In this document: in pieces, positions 52,596 to 60,371 of the stretch
Position numbering within the stretch: position 1 is the stretch's first letter
Layout: every line of letters starts with the position of its first letter
Assembly: GCF_001598435.1 (NCBI RefSeq)
Contig: NZ_BCYY01000002.1
Span: 434,001 to 498,000, forward strand
DNA length: 64,000 bases
Source: Sphingomonas pituitosa NBRC 102491
Lineage (GTDB): Bacteria; Pseudomonadota; Alphaproteobacteria; Sphingomonadales; Sphingomonadaceae
Direction of reading: 5' to 3'
Position numbers and translations under genes: made by a program
The notes under the pieces: generated by a model
What the model was told of the DNA's origin: nothing
What the model saw: only the letters and a program-made list of their open reading frames with translations
Databases searched by the model: none

Positions 52596-55334
52596 ATGCG
52601 TCCTGCCCGCCTGCTCCTTGCCGCCGCCGCGCTCGGCGGGGTCAGCGCCCTTCCCTTGGCCGCACCGCTGGTCGCGCAGGAACAGCCTGCGGCCAAGCCG
52701 GTCTATCCGCCAATCCGCACCACGCCGGTGCGCGTCGGCGCCTTCCTGCTCGCCCTGCGCAGCGATACCGGTACGCTCGCCCGCCTGTCGCCCGCCGCGG
52801 ATCCGGCGTTCGACTTCGTGCCCGGCGGCCGCGAGGCGGAGCGGCAGGGCGACGGCTATAACCATGTCGGCGACCTCAACCTGCGGCTGCGCACCGGAGG
52901 CGGCACCTGGCGCGACTTCGCCTCCGCCCGCACCCGCAGGCCGATCCGGTCCCTGCCGCTGAGCCCCGGCGTGTTCGCCGCAGCGGACATCACCGCGAGC
53001 ATGGGCGACGGCTTGCCGCTGCGCGTCGAGCGGCGCTGGGTCGATGCCGCCGGCGTGCCGGTGCTGCGCTTCCGGCTGGTCAACACGTCGAGCGCGCCGG
53101 TCGAGATCGGCGGGCTGGGCATGCCGATGGTGTTCGACAACATCATCCAGGATCGCACCCTGGAGACGGCGCATGCCGAGGCCAGCTTCGTCGATCCCTA
53201 TATCGGCCGCGACGCCGGCTATCTCCAGGTCACCCGGCTGAACGGCAAGGGCCCGGCCCTGCTGGTGCTGCCCGACGGCAAGACGCCGCTGGAGAATTAC
53301 GCGCCGCTGAAGAACCCGCGCGAACCGCTGGCGATCTTCACCGACAAGAGCCAGCGCAGCCAGGTCTCGGAAGGCTTTTACGACTGGACGGTCGCTTCCA
53401 AGGGCTTTGTCGAGCAGGAATGGCGCAAGGCGGGCGAGCAGTGGAACCCCGCCACCAGTTTCACCCTCGCCCCCGGCGAGGCCCGCACGATCGGCGTTCG
53501 GCTGGTGCAGGCGCCATCGATCCGCGGCATCCAGTCCGCGCTCGTCGCGCAGGGGCGGCCGGTGGCGCTGGGCGTGCCCGGCTATGTCGTGCCGAGCGAC
53601 CTCGATGCCTCGCTCTTCCTGAAATATGGGCAGCCCGTCGCCAAGGTGGACGTCGCCCCCGCGGGCGCGTTGACGGTGACGGCAGCGGGCGTGGTGAACG
53701 GCTGGCGGCGCTATGCGGTGCGCGGCACCGGCTGGGGACGCGCCCGCCTCACCCTCACCTATGCCGACGGCACGACGCAGACGATCCAGTATTTCGTCAC
53801 CAAGCCGCTGGAGCAGGTAATGGCCGATCTCGGCCGCTTCACGACCACCCGGCAATGGTATGATGATCCCAAGGATCCATTCGGCCGGTCGCCCGCCATC
53901 CTCAGCTATGACCGCGAGGCGGGCAAGATCCTGACCCAGGAGCCGCGCGTGTGGATCGCGGGCATGAGCGACGAAGGCGGCGCCGGCGGCTGGATCGCCG
54001 CGATCATGAAGCAGCTCGACAATCCCGATCCCGCCGAAGTGGAGCGGCTGGAGACGCTGGTCGACAAGACGATCTTCGGCACGCTGCAGGTCGCGAAGGG
54101 CGAGCATATCGGCGCGGTGAAGAAAAGCCTGTTCTACTATGATCCGGAAGGCCTGCCCAGCTATTACGACGCGGACAGCAACTGGAAGAGCTGGACCAGC
54201 TGGTCGAAGAAGGACGCGGGCGATCTCGGCCGCTCGTTCAACTATCCGCACGTCGCGCTGGGCTACTGGACGCTGTACCGGCTGGCGCGCAACCATCCGG
54301 GGCTCGTCACGCATCACGACTGGCGCTGGTATCTCGACCATGCGCGGCTGACGATCGTCGCGATGATGCGCGATGCGCCCTACTATACCCAGTTCGGCCA
54401 GATGGAGGGCGAGGTCTTCGTCGACATCCTGGCGGACCTGAAGCGCGAGGGCATCACCGACGGCGCCGCCCAGATCGAAGCGCTGATGAAGAGCCGCGCC
54501 GATCACTGGCACAGCCTGCCCTACCCTTTCGGGAGCGAGATGGCGTGGGACTCGACCGGCCAGCCCGAAGTCTATTCGTGGCTGCGCTATTTCGGCCATG
54601 GCAAGCAGGCGGCGCAGACCGTGGAGGTGATCCTCGGCTATGATCCGCTGATCCCGCACTGGGGCTATAACGGCAATGCCCGGCGCTACTGGGACTTCCT
54701 CTATGGCGGCAAGTACCCCCGCATCGAGCGGCAGATCCATCATTACGGCTCCACCAACAACGCCCTGCCGCTGTTCGAGGCGTTCCGCGCCGATCCCGGC
54801 GACCTCCACCTGCTGCGCGTCGCCTATGGCGGGCTGATGGGCGGCATCACCAATATCGACCGTGACGGATTCGGATCGGCCGCCTTCCACAGCTGGCCGG
54901 ACCGGATGGAGTGGGATCCCTATACCGGCGACTATGGCTCGGGCTATTTCGCCCATGCCTATGGCGCGGCGACCTATCTGGTGAAGGACCCGAGCTTCGG
55001 CTGGCTGGGCTATGGCGGCAATGTGCGGGTCGCGCCGGACGCGGTGACCATAGCGCCGAAGGACGGCGCACGAAGCCGCCTGTTCGTCGCCCCGGCGGGT
55101 CTTTGGATCACGCTGGAGGCCGGCAAGATCGCCTCTGCGCGCTATGCCCCCGCGACGGGCGCGGTGACGCTGGCCCTGGATCCCCGCAGCGCCATGACGC
55201 CGCAGGCACGCATCAGGCTGGAGAAGACCACCGCCGGGCGCCCCTATCGAGTCGATGGCGGGACCTCCGAGCGCGGTGCGACGACCGTGCCGCTCGAAGG
55301 AGGCACGGTCACCGTCCGCTTGCTGCCGGCGTGA
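52596..55334 (+). CDS. Secreted DUF5695 protein
   Basis: About 912 residues. The ATG at 52596 has TGAGGT before it; an ATG at 52584 overlapping the previous stop is the alternative. The signal peptide is MRPARLLLAAAALGGVSALPLAAPLVAQ. A beta-sandwich-like first half (about 30-400) is followed by an alpha-helical, Trp/Tyr-rich second half: KSLFYYDPEGLPSYYDADSNWKSWTSW, FNYPHVALGYWTLYRLAR, YPFGSEMAWDSTGQPEVYSWLRYFG, WGYNGNARRYWDFLYGGKYPRIERQIHHYGS and EWDPYTGDYGSG. The second half looks like an (alpha/alpha)-toroid of the kind found in glycoside hydrolases and polysaccharide lyases. The family has no established activity that I know of. Coexpression with a DPP-IV-like peptidase suggests glycoconjugate breakdown. 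Confidence 0.8.
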   Translation: MRPARLLLAAAALGGVSALPLAAPLVAQEQPAAKPVYPPIRTTPVRVGAFLLALRSDTGTLARLSPAADPAFDFVPGGREAERQGDGYNHVGDLNLRLRTGGGTWRDFASARTRRPIRSLPLSPGVFAAADITASMGDGLPLRVERRWVDAAGVPVLRFRLVNTSSAPVEIGGLGMPMVFDNIIQDRTLETAHAEASFVDPYIGRDAGYLQVTRLNGKGPALLVLPDGKTPLENYAPLKNPREPLAIFTDKSQRSQVSEGFYDWTVASKGFVEQEWRKAGEQWNPATSFTLAPGEARTIGVRLVQAPSIRGIQSALVAQGRPVALGVPGYVVPSDLDASLFLKYGQPVAKVDVAPAGALTVTAAGVVNGWRRYAVRGTGWGRARLTLTYADGTTQTIQYFVTKPLEQVMADLGRFTTTRQWYDDPKDPFGRSPAILSYDREAGKILTQEPRVWIAGMSDEGGAGGWIAAIMKQLDNPDPAEVERLETLVDKTIFGTLQVAKGEHIGAVKKSLFYYDPEGLPSYYDADSNWKSWTSWSKKDAGDLGRSFNYPHVALGYWTLYRLARNHPGLVTHHDWRWYLDHARLTIVAMMRDAPYYTQFGQMEGEVFVDILADLKREGITDGAAQIEALMKSRADHWHSLPYPFGSEMAWDSTGQPEVYSWLRYFGHGKQAAQTVEVILGYDPLIPHWGYNGNARRYWDFLYGGKYPRIERQIHHYGSTNNALPLFEAFRADPGDLHLLRVAYGGLMGGITNIDRDGFGSAAFHSWPDRMEWDPYTGDYGSGYFAHAYGAATYLVKDPSFGWLGYGGNVRVAPDAVTIAPKDGARSRLFVAPAGLWITLEAGKIASARYAPATGAVTLALDPRSAMTPQARIRLEKTTAGRPYRVDGGTSERGATTVPLEGGTVTVRLLPA

Positions 55335-55461
55335 CGGCCGGGGGCGGTCCCCGCCGGAGAGCGACCTGCATTCGCCTGGAGGCCGAGGCGCCAATCGGCC
55401 GAAGGTGTTTGATTGCCGCACTTCCGAGCCGTCGACCGTGAACGGCCAACTTGAAAATGCT

Positions 55462-56475
55462 TTAGGCCAGCCGCAGCAGCCGCATCACCATCGCCCTGAC
55501 GCGGCCGTAATTGCCATCGCGCAACGGTCCGAGAATGCCGTGCTGCTCAGGCTCGAGAAATGCGAGGGGATGGCCGTCGGGGCGAAACACATAGTGATCG
55601 AACCACGCGCTCCAGGCTGCGCGCTCCGCCGCGGGCCGTTCGGCGATGGCGATCATCGCCAGCAGCATCGCCGTATAGGGCTGGTCGGGCCCGGCGGCGA
55701 AGCCGTCCCACCAGAAGTTCACCAGCATGTTGACGCTGCCGGTCGCCTCCACCTGGTGCCACCAGAGCTTCGGAATGTAGATCGCGTCGCCCGGTTCCAG
55801 TTCGGCAACCAGCGCTCGGTGCCGGGCATGATCGAACCGCGGGTATCGGTCGTCCGGCGCCCCGCTTGCCGCCGCGAGGCTGACAGGCTGGCCTGCGATG
55901 GTGTGATCGATCGGGCCGACATAAAGATCATGGATGGCGTCGGGAGGATAGAGCGTGAACCGCCTCTTTCCCGCCACGACGCAGGCGACATTGTCCATGG
56001 TGTCATAGTGACAGGCGATCGAGGATTCATGGCCGATCCAGAAGCGCGGACGCACCGTCGGCGGCAGGAACGCCAGTGTCGTAAGGCGCTCGATGCCGGG
56101 CAGGTACGTCTCGGACGTCAGCGAGCCCATGTAGAGCGTGTCGCGGCCCGGCACGCCTGCGGTGTCGAGAATGGATCGCAGGGCTTCGCGGAACGGCATT
56201 GCCCGATGCGCGAAGTTGAACGCCCGCACATCGGCATCGGCATGACCATAGCGCCCTGCGATTTCGGGCTTTCCCACGAAAAGATCGGCGTCCTTGCCCA
56301 CGTCGAAGGCGAGGATCTGTTCGGCCGTCGCCACGATGTCCGCGCATGCGACGATCGGCCAATGTCCGGCTGCCCCGCGCAACACCACAGGCTCGCAGCG
56401 CGTCATCACCGCGGCCTGGAACACGGCCGGGTCGCGTAGCGCGGTCGCGTCCAGGACTTCGGGGATCGGATTCAC
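55462..56475 (-). CDS. Cupin-like (JmjC-type) protein coupled to SapC
   Basis: 337 residues; its ATG overlaps the SapC stop (ATGA). The N-terminal half holds CEPVVLRGAAGHWPIV, as in JmjC-type hydroxylases. The metal triad is His156 and Asp158 in ACHYDTMDNVACVV and His240 in IPKLWWHQVE, with KRRFTLYPPDA after the first pair. It is the same family as the protein at 30880 (similar length, same RRFTL-PP block) but clearly diverged. It should be a cytoplasmic Fe(II)/2-oxoglutarate oxygenase. The two cupin-like genes each lie within a TBDR-plus-halogenase neighbourhood, so the association is repeated in this window. The substrate is unknown. Confidence 0.87.
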   Translation of the reverse strand: MNPIPEVLDATALRDPAVFQAAVMTRCEPVVLRGAAGHWPIVACADIVATAEQILAFDVGKDADLFVGKPEIAGRYGHADADVRAFNFAHRAMPFREALRSILDTAGVPGRDTLYMGSLTSETYLPGIERLTTLAFLPPTVRPRFWIGHESSIACHYDTMDNVACVVAGKRRFTLYPPDAIHDLYVGPIDHTIAGQPVSLAAASGAPDDRYPRFDHARHRALVAELEPGDAIYIPKLWWHQVEATGSVNMLVNFWWDGFAAGPDQPYTAMLLAMIAIAERPAAERAAWSAWFDHYVFRPDGHPLAFLEPEQHGILGPLRDGNYGRVRAMVMRLLRLA

Positions 56476-57158
56476 CCCAGGGCCCCTGCCAGCCGATCAT
56501 TGTACCGACGGGCCAAGCGGCGAACATGCGCGATGGAGGAGGACTGGGCATAGGCAAGCTGCAGATCGCCTTGCCTGAACAGGTCGAGCACGGCGTCGTC
56601 GGGCAGCGCCTGCAGCCGGTCCAGGCTCACGGTGTAGAGGCCGTCCAGCTGGATGTAACTTCCGTCATCAAAGTTCAGATGGATGTCGACCGGTTCCAAC
56701 AGCCTCCGATCCATAAGTCTTTTGATTGCGGCATCGGTCTCGGGCAGGCCTGCACGCAGCGTCCCAAGCGCATGCTGGATTCGCCGCAGCGCCGCGCTCG
56801 GTGCGCCCTCCCCGTCGAACAGGAGGTCTCCCACAGGGCCCGCAAAGACCGGGTGGCTCGGGTCGATGACGATTCCCTCGTCGACGAGGTAGAAGCCCTG
56901 CCGCTCCAGATCAGCCGGCCGATACCCGGTCAGCCGCCCGTTTTCGCCGCTCAAACTCTCGTTCGGCTTGAGACCCAGCACCACCCCCGCATAGAAGGAT
57001 CCCGTTTCCGGGTGCTTGGTGAAGAAGATCGGGAACTCGTGCGCGGCGGAGACGAACTCGGAAATCACAATCTGCGCGAAATGCCGCCCAGCATCAGGCG
57101 CTTGCGATACACGGAGCTCCGCATGCTGCTCGAAACTCAAGCTCTCCCACTGTTGCAC
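56472..57158 (-). CDS. SapC family protein
   Basis: 228 residues, no signal peptide. Family motifs: VSEFVSAAHEFPIFFTKHPETGSFYAGVVLGLKPNESL (here ISEFVSAAHEF), YRPADLERQGFYLVDEGIVIDPSHPVF, GEPLFD-like LLFDGEGAPS, LLEPVDIHLNFDDGSYIQLDGLYTVSLDRL and a C-terminal helix of LARRYN. The name comes from Campylobacter S-layer studies, but in Proteobacteria SapC proteins occur beside TBDRs, cupins and tryptophan halogenases and their activity is unknown. It heads a two-gene operon with the cupin-like gene and is divergent from the TBDR at 57392, with a LacI-type operator between them. Confidence 0.9.
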   Translation of the reverse strand: MQQWESLSFEQHAELRVSQAPDAGRHFAQIVISEFVSAAHEFPIFFTKHPETGSFYAGVVLGLKPNESLSGENGRLTGYRPADLERQGFYLVDEGIVIDPSHPVFAGPVGDLLFDGEGAPSAALRRIQHALGTLRAGLPETDAAIKRLMDRRLLEPVDIHLNFDDGSYIQLDGLYTVSLDRLQALPDDAVLDLFRQGDLQLAYAQSSSIAHVRRLARRYNDRLAGALG

Positions 57159-57255
57159 CGCCGTCCCCTCCGTCGAACCATTCTCGTGTTTCTGGCAACG
57201 TGATGCACTGCCCGACCGATGCGGCCAAGGGAGATATTTGCTCCGACTTATAAAC

Positions 57256-57283
57256 TTGCATCCCCTCGCGGCTTTGATATGTT
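57256..57283 (+). promoter_or_regulatory. Promoter of the TBDR at 57392
   Basis: TTGCAT (57256-57261), a 16-base spacer and TATGTT (57278-57283). The LacI-type operator at 57281-57292 overlaps the -10 and start region, as expected for repression. A weak CGGAG/CTCCG hairpin with CCTTTT follows in the leader (57306-57328). Confidence 0.45.
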
Positions 57284-57292
57284 ACCGCTAAC
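57281..57292. promoter_or_regulatory. LacI-type operator
   Basis: GTTACCGCTAAC fits GTTAnCGnTAAC exactly, the symmetrical form with central CG expected for LacI-family regulators of sugar genes. It lies 100 bases before the TBDR and 123 before SapC, so it could control both directions. A 10/12 match occurs at 24680-24691. Confidence 0.6.
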
Positions 57293-57391
57293 TAGCCAGG
57301 GTGTTCGGAGGGTAACTCCGGTCCTTTTGGCGAGTTCACCCGTCGTGATCCCTCGAAGCAGAAGGGGCGCGACCAGAGAGGGGATACCGAA

Positions 57392-60292
57392 ATGGTCTTA
57401 TCGTTCGCGAATCGCGTCCGCAGCCAAATTTTGTTAACGTTACCTGCCCTCGCCGGCGCGTCCAGCGTGCTGGCCCTGGCGGCCGCTGCTCCCAGCTATG
57501 CACAAGCTCCGGCGTCGTCTTCGGGCACGACTCAGGATTCGCAGGCTGGCGTCGGAAGCGAGGACGAAATCATCGTCACCGGCCTGCGCGGGTCGCTCCA
57601 GCGCAACCTCGACATCAAGCGCGAGTCGTCGGGCGTGGTCGACGTCATCTCCGCCGAGGACATCGGCAAGTTCCCCGACTCCAACGTCGCGGCCTCGCTC
57701 CAGCGCCTGCCCGGCGTGTCGATCCAGCGCTCCGGATCGCGCGGCGAGCCCACCGGCATCACCGTTCGCGGCTTTGGCGGCGACTTCAACACCACGCTGT
57801 ATGATGGTCGCCGCATCTCCACTGCGACCGGCGGACGCCAGATCGACTTCAGCACCGTGGGTGTCGACTTCATCGGGCAATTGTCCGTCATGAAGACGCC
57901 GGACGTGTCGCTCGCGTCCAGCTCGATCGGCGCAACGGTGGACATCAAGTTCCCGAACGCATTCGATCATCCCGGCTTCCGCATGGCAGCCACCGCGTCG
58001 GGCTCGCTCCAGGATCGCGCCGACAAGATCGTGCCGACCGGCGGCCTGCTGATCAGCAACACCTTCGCGGGCGACACGCTCGGCGTGCTGGCCGACGTGA
58101 TCTATACGCGCCGCGATACCGACACCAACCGCGTCTATGTGTCCGGTTGGCCGGGCGGCAATTTCTCGCCCTGCCAGCTGACCGCCGCCTGCACCCAGCA
58201 GCAGCTTCAGGACAAGTCGCTGCCGGGCTGGTTCCCGCAGCAATATGGCGCCGAGCAGCAGCGCGTCCGCGACGAGCGCGTCGATGCGCGCATCTCGCTC
58301 CAGTACCATCCCTCGGAAGAGCTGATGGTGACGCTGGACAACAACTTCTCGCGCCAGAACATCACCCAGGAGAATTACGCGTTCGGCGTCTGGTTCAACC
58401 AGGGCGATCTGCGCAACGTCACGCTGGACAAGAACGGCACCGCGGTCGATTTCACCCAGGCCGGCACGCCGACCGATTTCACCGCCGCGCTCAACAAGCA
58501 GATCCTGCAGACCAACCAGACCGGCCTGAACCTCAAATACAGCGCATCCGACCATCTGAGCTTCGAGGCCGACGCCGCCTATGCGAAGAGCTGGCTGAAT
58601 CCCGGCGACACGATCGGCAGCCAGAACGGCGACATCGGCTATGGCGGCAATCTGGGCAACGTGCTGCGCTTCCGGGTAACCGGCGACAGCAAGGATAGCT
58701 TCCCGACGATGAGCAACTTCGGGCCGGCCGGCAATGCCGCCGGCTGGGCGAACACCGCGGTGATCGGCTCGCACGTCACCGTCAACCAGACGCAGAAGAA
58801 CACCGACGACCTCGCGCAATTCCGCGCACTCGCCACCTGGAAGCAGGAGAACCTGACGCTCAAGGCCGGCGGGCAGGTCTATCAGGACACGTTCAACTTC
58901 CGCAACCAGAGTACCTTCACCAACAACTTCTGGCAGGCCTATGCCGGCTATGGCGCACCCTCGGGCCGCACGACCGGCATCGCGCCGCTGCCGGCCAGCC
59001 TGTATCAGGGCTCGATCAGCCTCAACGACTTCATCCCCGGCTTCGGCGGGGCGCTTCCCCCGTCGGTGTTCATCTTCAGCCCGGTCGCCTATCAGCAATA
59101 TCTGACCGGCCTCGGCAATCCGCAGACGAAGAACATCCCGGGCTATAATTACGGCAGCGTAACCGGCTTCACCGGTACGTTCGACGAGGCCGTGGATCCG
59201 GGCAGCGTGCTGCGCGTGCGGGAGCGGACCTGGTCGCTGTTCTTCAACGCCAGCTTCAAGGCCGACGTGGGCGGCATGCCGTTCACCCTCAACGCGGGCG
59301 TACGCAACGAGACCACGAACCTGACCGCCACCGGCCAGGGCCGCCTGCCGACCCTGATCGTCACCAGCACCGCCGATCCGACGCTGCTCAGCGTGCCGAC
59401 CTACACCGACATCCAGGGCGTCACGAGCAAGAGCTCCTACTCCTTCCTGCTGCCCAGCTTCGACGCGAAGCTCGAACTGACCAACAACCTCATCCTCCGT
59501 GTCGATGCTTCGCGGACCCTCACCCGTCCGACGCTCAACCTGCTGAACCCGGTGCTGAACGTGGGCAGCGGCCAGCGTGTCGGGGCGCTCACGGCCAGCG
59601 GCGGCAATCCGAACCTGAAGCCCTATCTCGCCGACAATTTCGACATCGGCGCGGAGTGGTATTACCAGCGCAACTCCTACCTTTCGGTCGGATTCTTCCT
59701 GAAAAACGTGTCGAACTTCATCGTGGGCGGCGTCACCCGGCAGTCGATCAACAACGTGGTCGATCCGACCACCGGGCAGCTGGCGAGCTTCGCGGTTTCG
59801 CAGCAGGTCAACGGGCCGGACGCTACCGTCCGGGGCGTCGAGCTCGCCCTGCAGCACGTCTTCGGCAATTCGGGCTTCGGCTTCCAGGCGAACGCCACGC
59901 TGGTCGATACCAACCGCCCCTATGACGACAAGAACCGGTCGCAGACCGGGTTCGCGGTCACCGGCCTCGCCAACTCGGCGAACTTCGTCGGCTTCTACGA
60001 CAAGAGCGGTTTCCAGATCCGCGCCGCGCTCAACTGGCGCGACAAGTATCTGCTCCAGTTCGGCCAGAACCAGAATACCGGGTCGTTCGGCGCCGAACCG
60101 ACCTTCGTGAACCAGAGCTTCCAGGTCGATCTCACGACCAGCTATGACATCTCGAAGCAGTTCAGCGTGTTCGCCGAAGCGCTGAACCTCAACAACAACC
60201 AGCAGAGCACCCATGGTCGCTACAGCAACCAGCTGCTGGACGTGTTCGACTATGGCCGGCGGTACACGCTGGGCCTGCGGTATCGGTTCTGA
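57392..60292 (+). CDS. TonB-dependent receptor upstream of a halogenase
   Basis: 966 residues with a signal peptide ending AAAAPSYAQ. EDEIIVTGLRGSLQRNLDIKR leads to the plug SAEDIGKFPDSNVAASLQRLPGVSIQR, ITVRGFGGDFNTTLYDGRRIST and VDFIGQLSVMKTPDVSLASSSIGATVDI. This differs somewhat from the other receptors and is a form often seen next to halogenase genes. The barrel ends LGLRYRF. A hairpin follows the stop, then a halogenase on the same strand 80 bp away. Upstream, a LacI-type operator and the divergent SapC/cupin operon complete the locus. The sugar or glycoconjugate imported is unknown. Confidence 0.92.
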   Translation: MVLSFANRVRSQILLTLPALAGASSVLALAAAAPSYAQAPASSSGTTQDSQAGVGSEDEIIVTGLRGSLQRNLDIKRESSGVVDVISAEDIGKFPDSNVAASLQRLPGVSIQRSGSRGEPTGITVRGFGGDFNTTLYDGRRISTATGGRQIDFSTVGVDFIGQLSVMKTPDVSLASSSIGATVDIKFPNAFDHPGFRMAATASGSLQDRADKIVPTGGLLISNTFAGDTLGVLADVIYTRRDTDTNRVYVSGWPGGNFSPCQLTAACTQQQLQDKSLPGWFPQQYGAEQQRVRDERVDARISLQYHPSEELMVTLDNNFSRQNITQENYAFGVWFNQGDLRNVTLDKNGTAVDFTQAGTPTDFTAALNKQILQTNQTGLNLKYSASDHLSFEADAAYAKSWLNPGDTIGSQNGDIGYGGNLGNVLRFRVTGDSKDSFPTMSNFGPAGNAAGWANTAVIGSHVTVNQTQKNTDDLAQFRALATWKQENLTLKAGGQVYQDTFNFRNQSTFTNNFWQAYAGYGAPSGRTTGIAPLPASLYQGSISLNDFIPGFGGALPPSVFIFSPVAYQQYLTGLGNPQTKNIPGYNYGSVTGFTGTFDEAVDPGSVLRVRERTWSLFFNASFKADVGGMPFTLNAGVRNETTNLTATGQGRLPTLIVTSTADPTLLSVPTYTDIQGVTSKSSYSFLLPSFDAKLELTNNLILRVDASRTLTRPTLNLLNPVLNVGSGQRVGALTASGGNPNLKPYLADNFDIGAEWYYQRNSYLSVGFFLKNVSNFIVGGVTRQSINNVVDPTTGQLASFAVSQQVNGPDATVRGVELALQHVFGNSGFGFQANATLVDTNRPYDDKNRSQTGFAVTGLANSANFVGFYDKSGFQIRAALNWRDKYLLQFGQNQNTGSFGAEPTFVNQSFQVDLTTSYDISKQFSVFAEALNLNNNQQSTHGRYSNQLLDVFDYGRRYTLGLRYRF

Positions 60293-60316
60293 TACCGCGA
60301 CGTACGAATGACCCTC

Positions 60317-60347
60317 GGGCGGGGTGTACCTGACGTATACCCCGCCC
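60317..60347 (+). terminator. Strong intergenic hairpin between TBDR and halogenase
   Basis: GGGCGGGGTGTAC (60317-60329) pairs with GTATACCCCGCCC (60335-60347), 13 pairs with one G-U and a 5-base loop. The following CTCGTTCC is a poor T-run, so it may stabilise or process the mRNA, or attenuate weakly, rather than terminate fully. Confidence 0.6.
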
Positions 60348-60371
60348 CTCGTTCCGGCATCGGGCAGACCT

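Noticed and set aside
60335..60340. GTATAC near 60.3 kb as another copy of the operator
   Set aside because: It forms one arm of the 13-bp hairpin after the TBDR and lies in an intergenic position without a promoter context.
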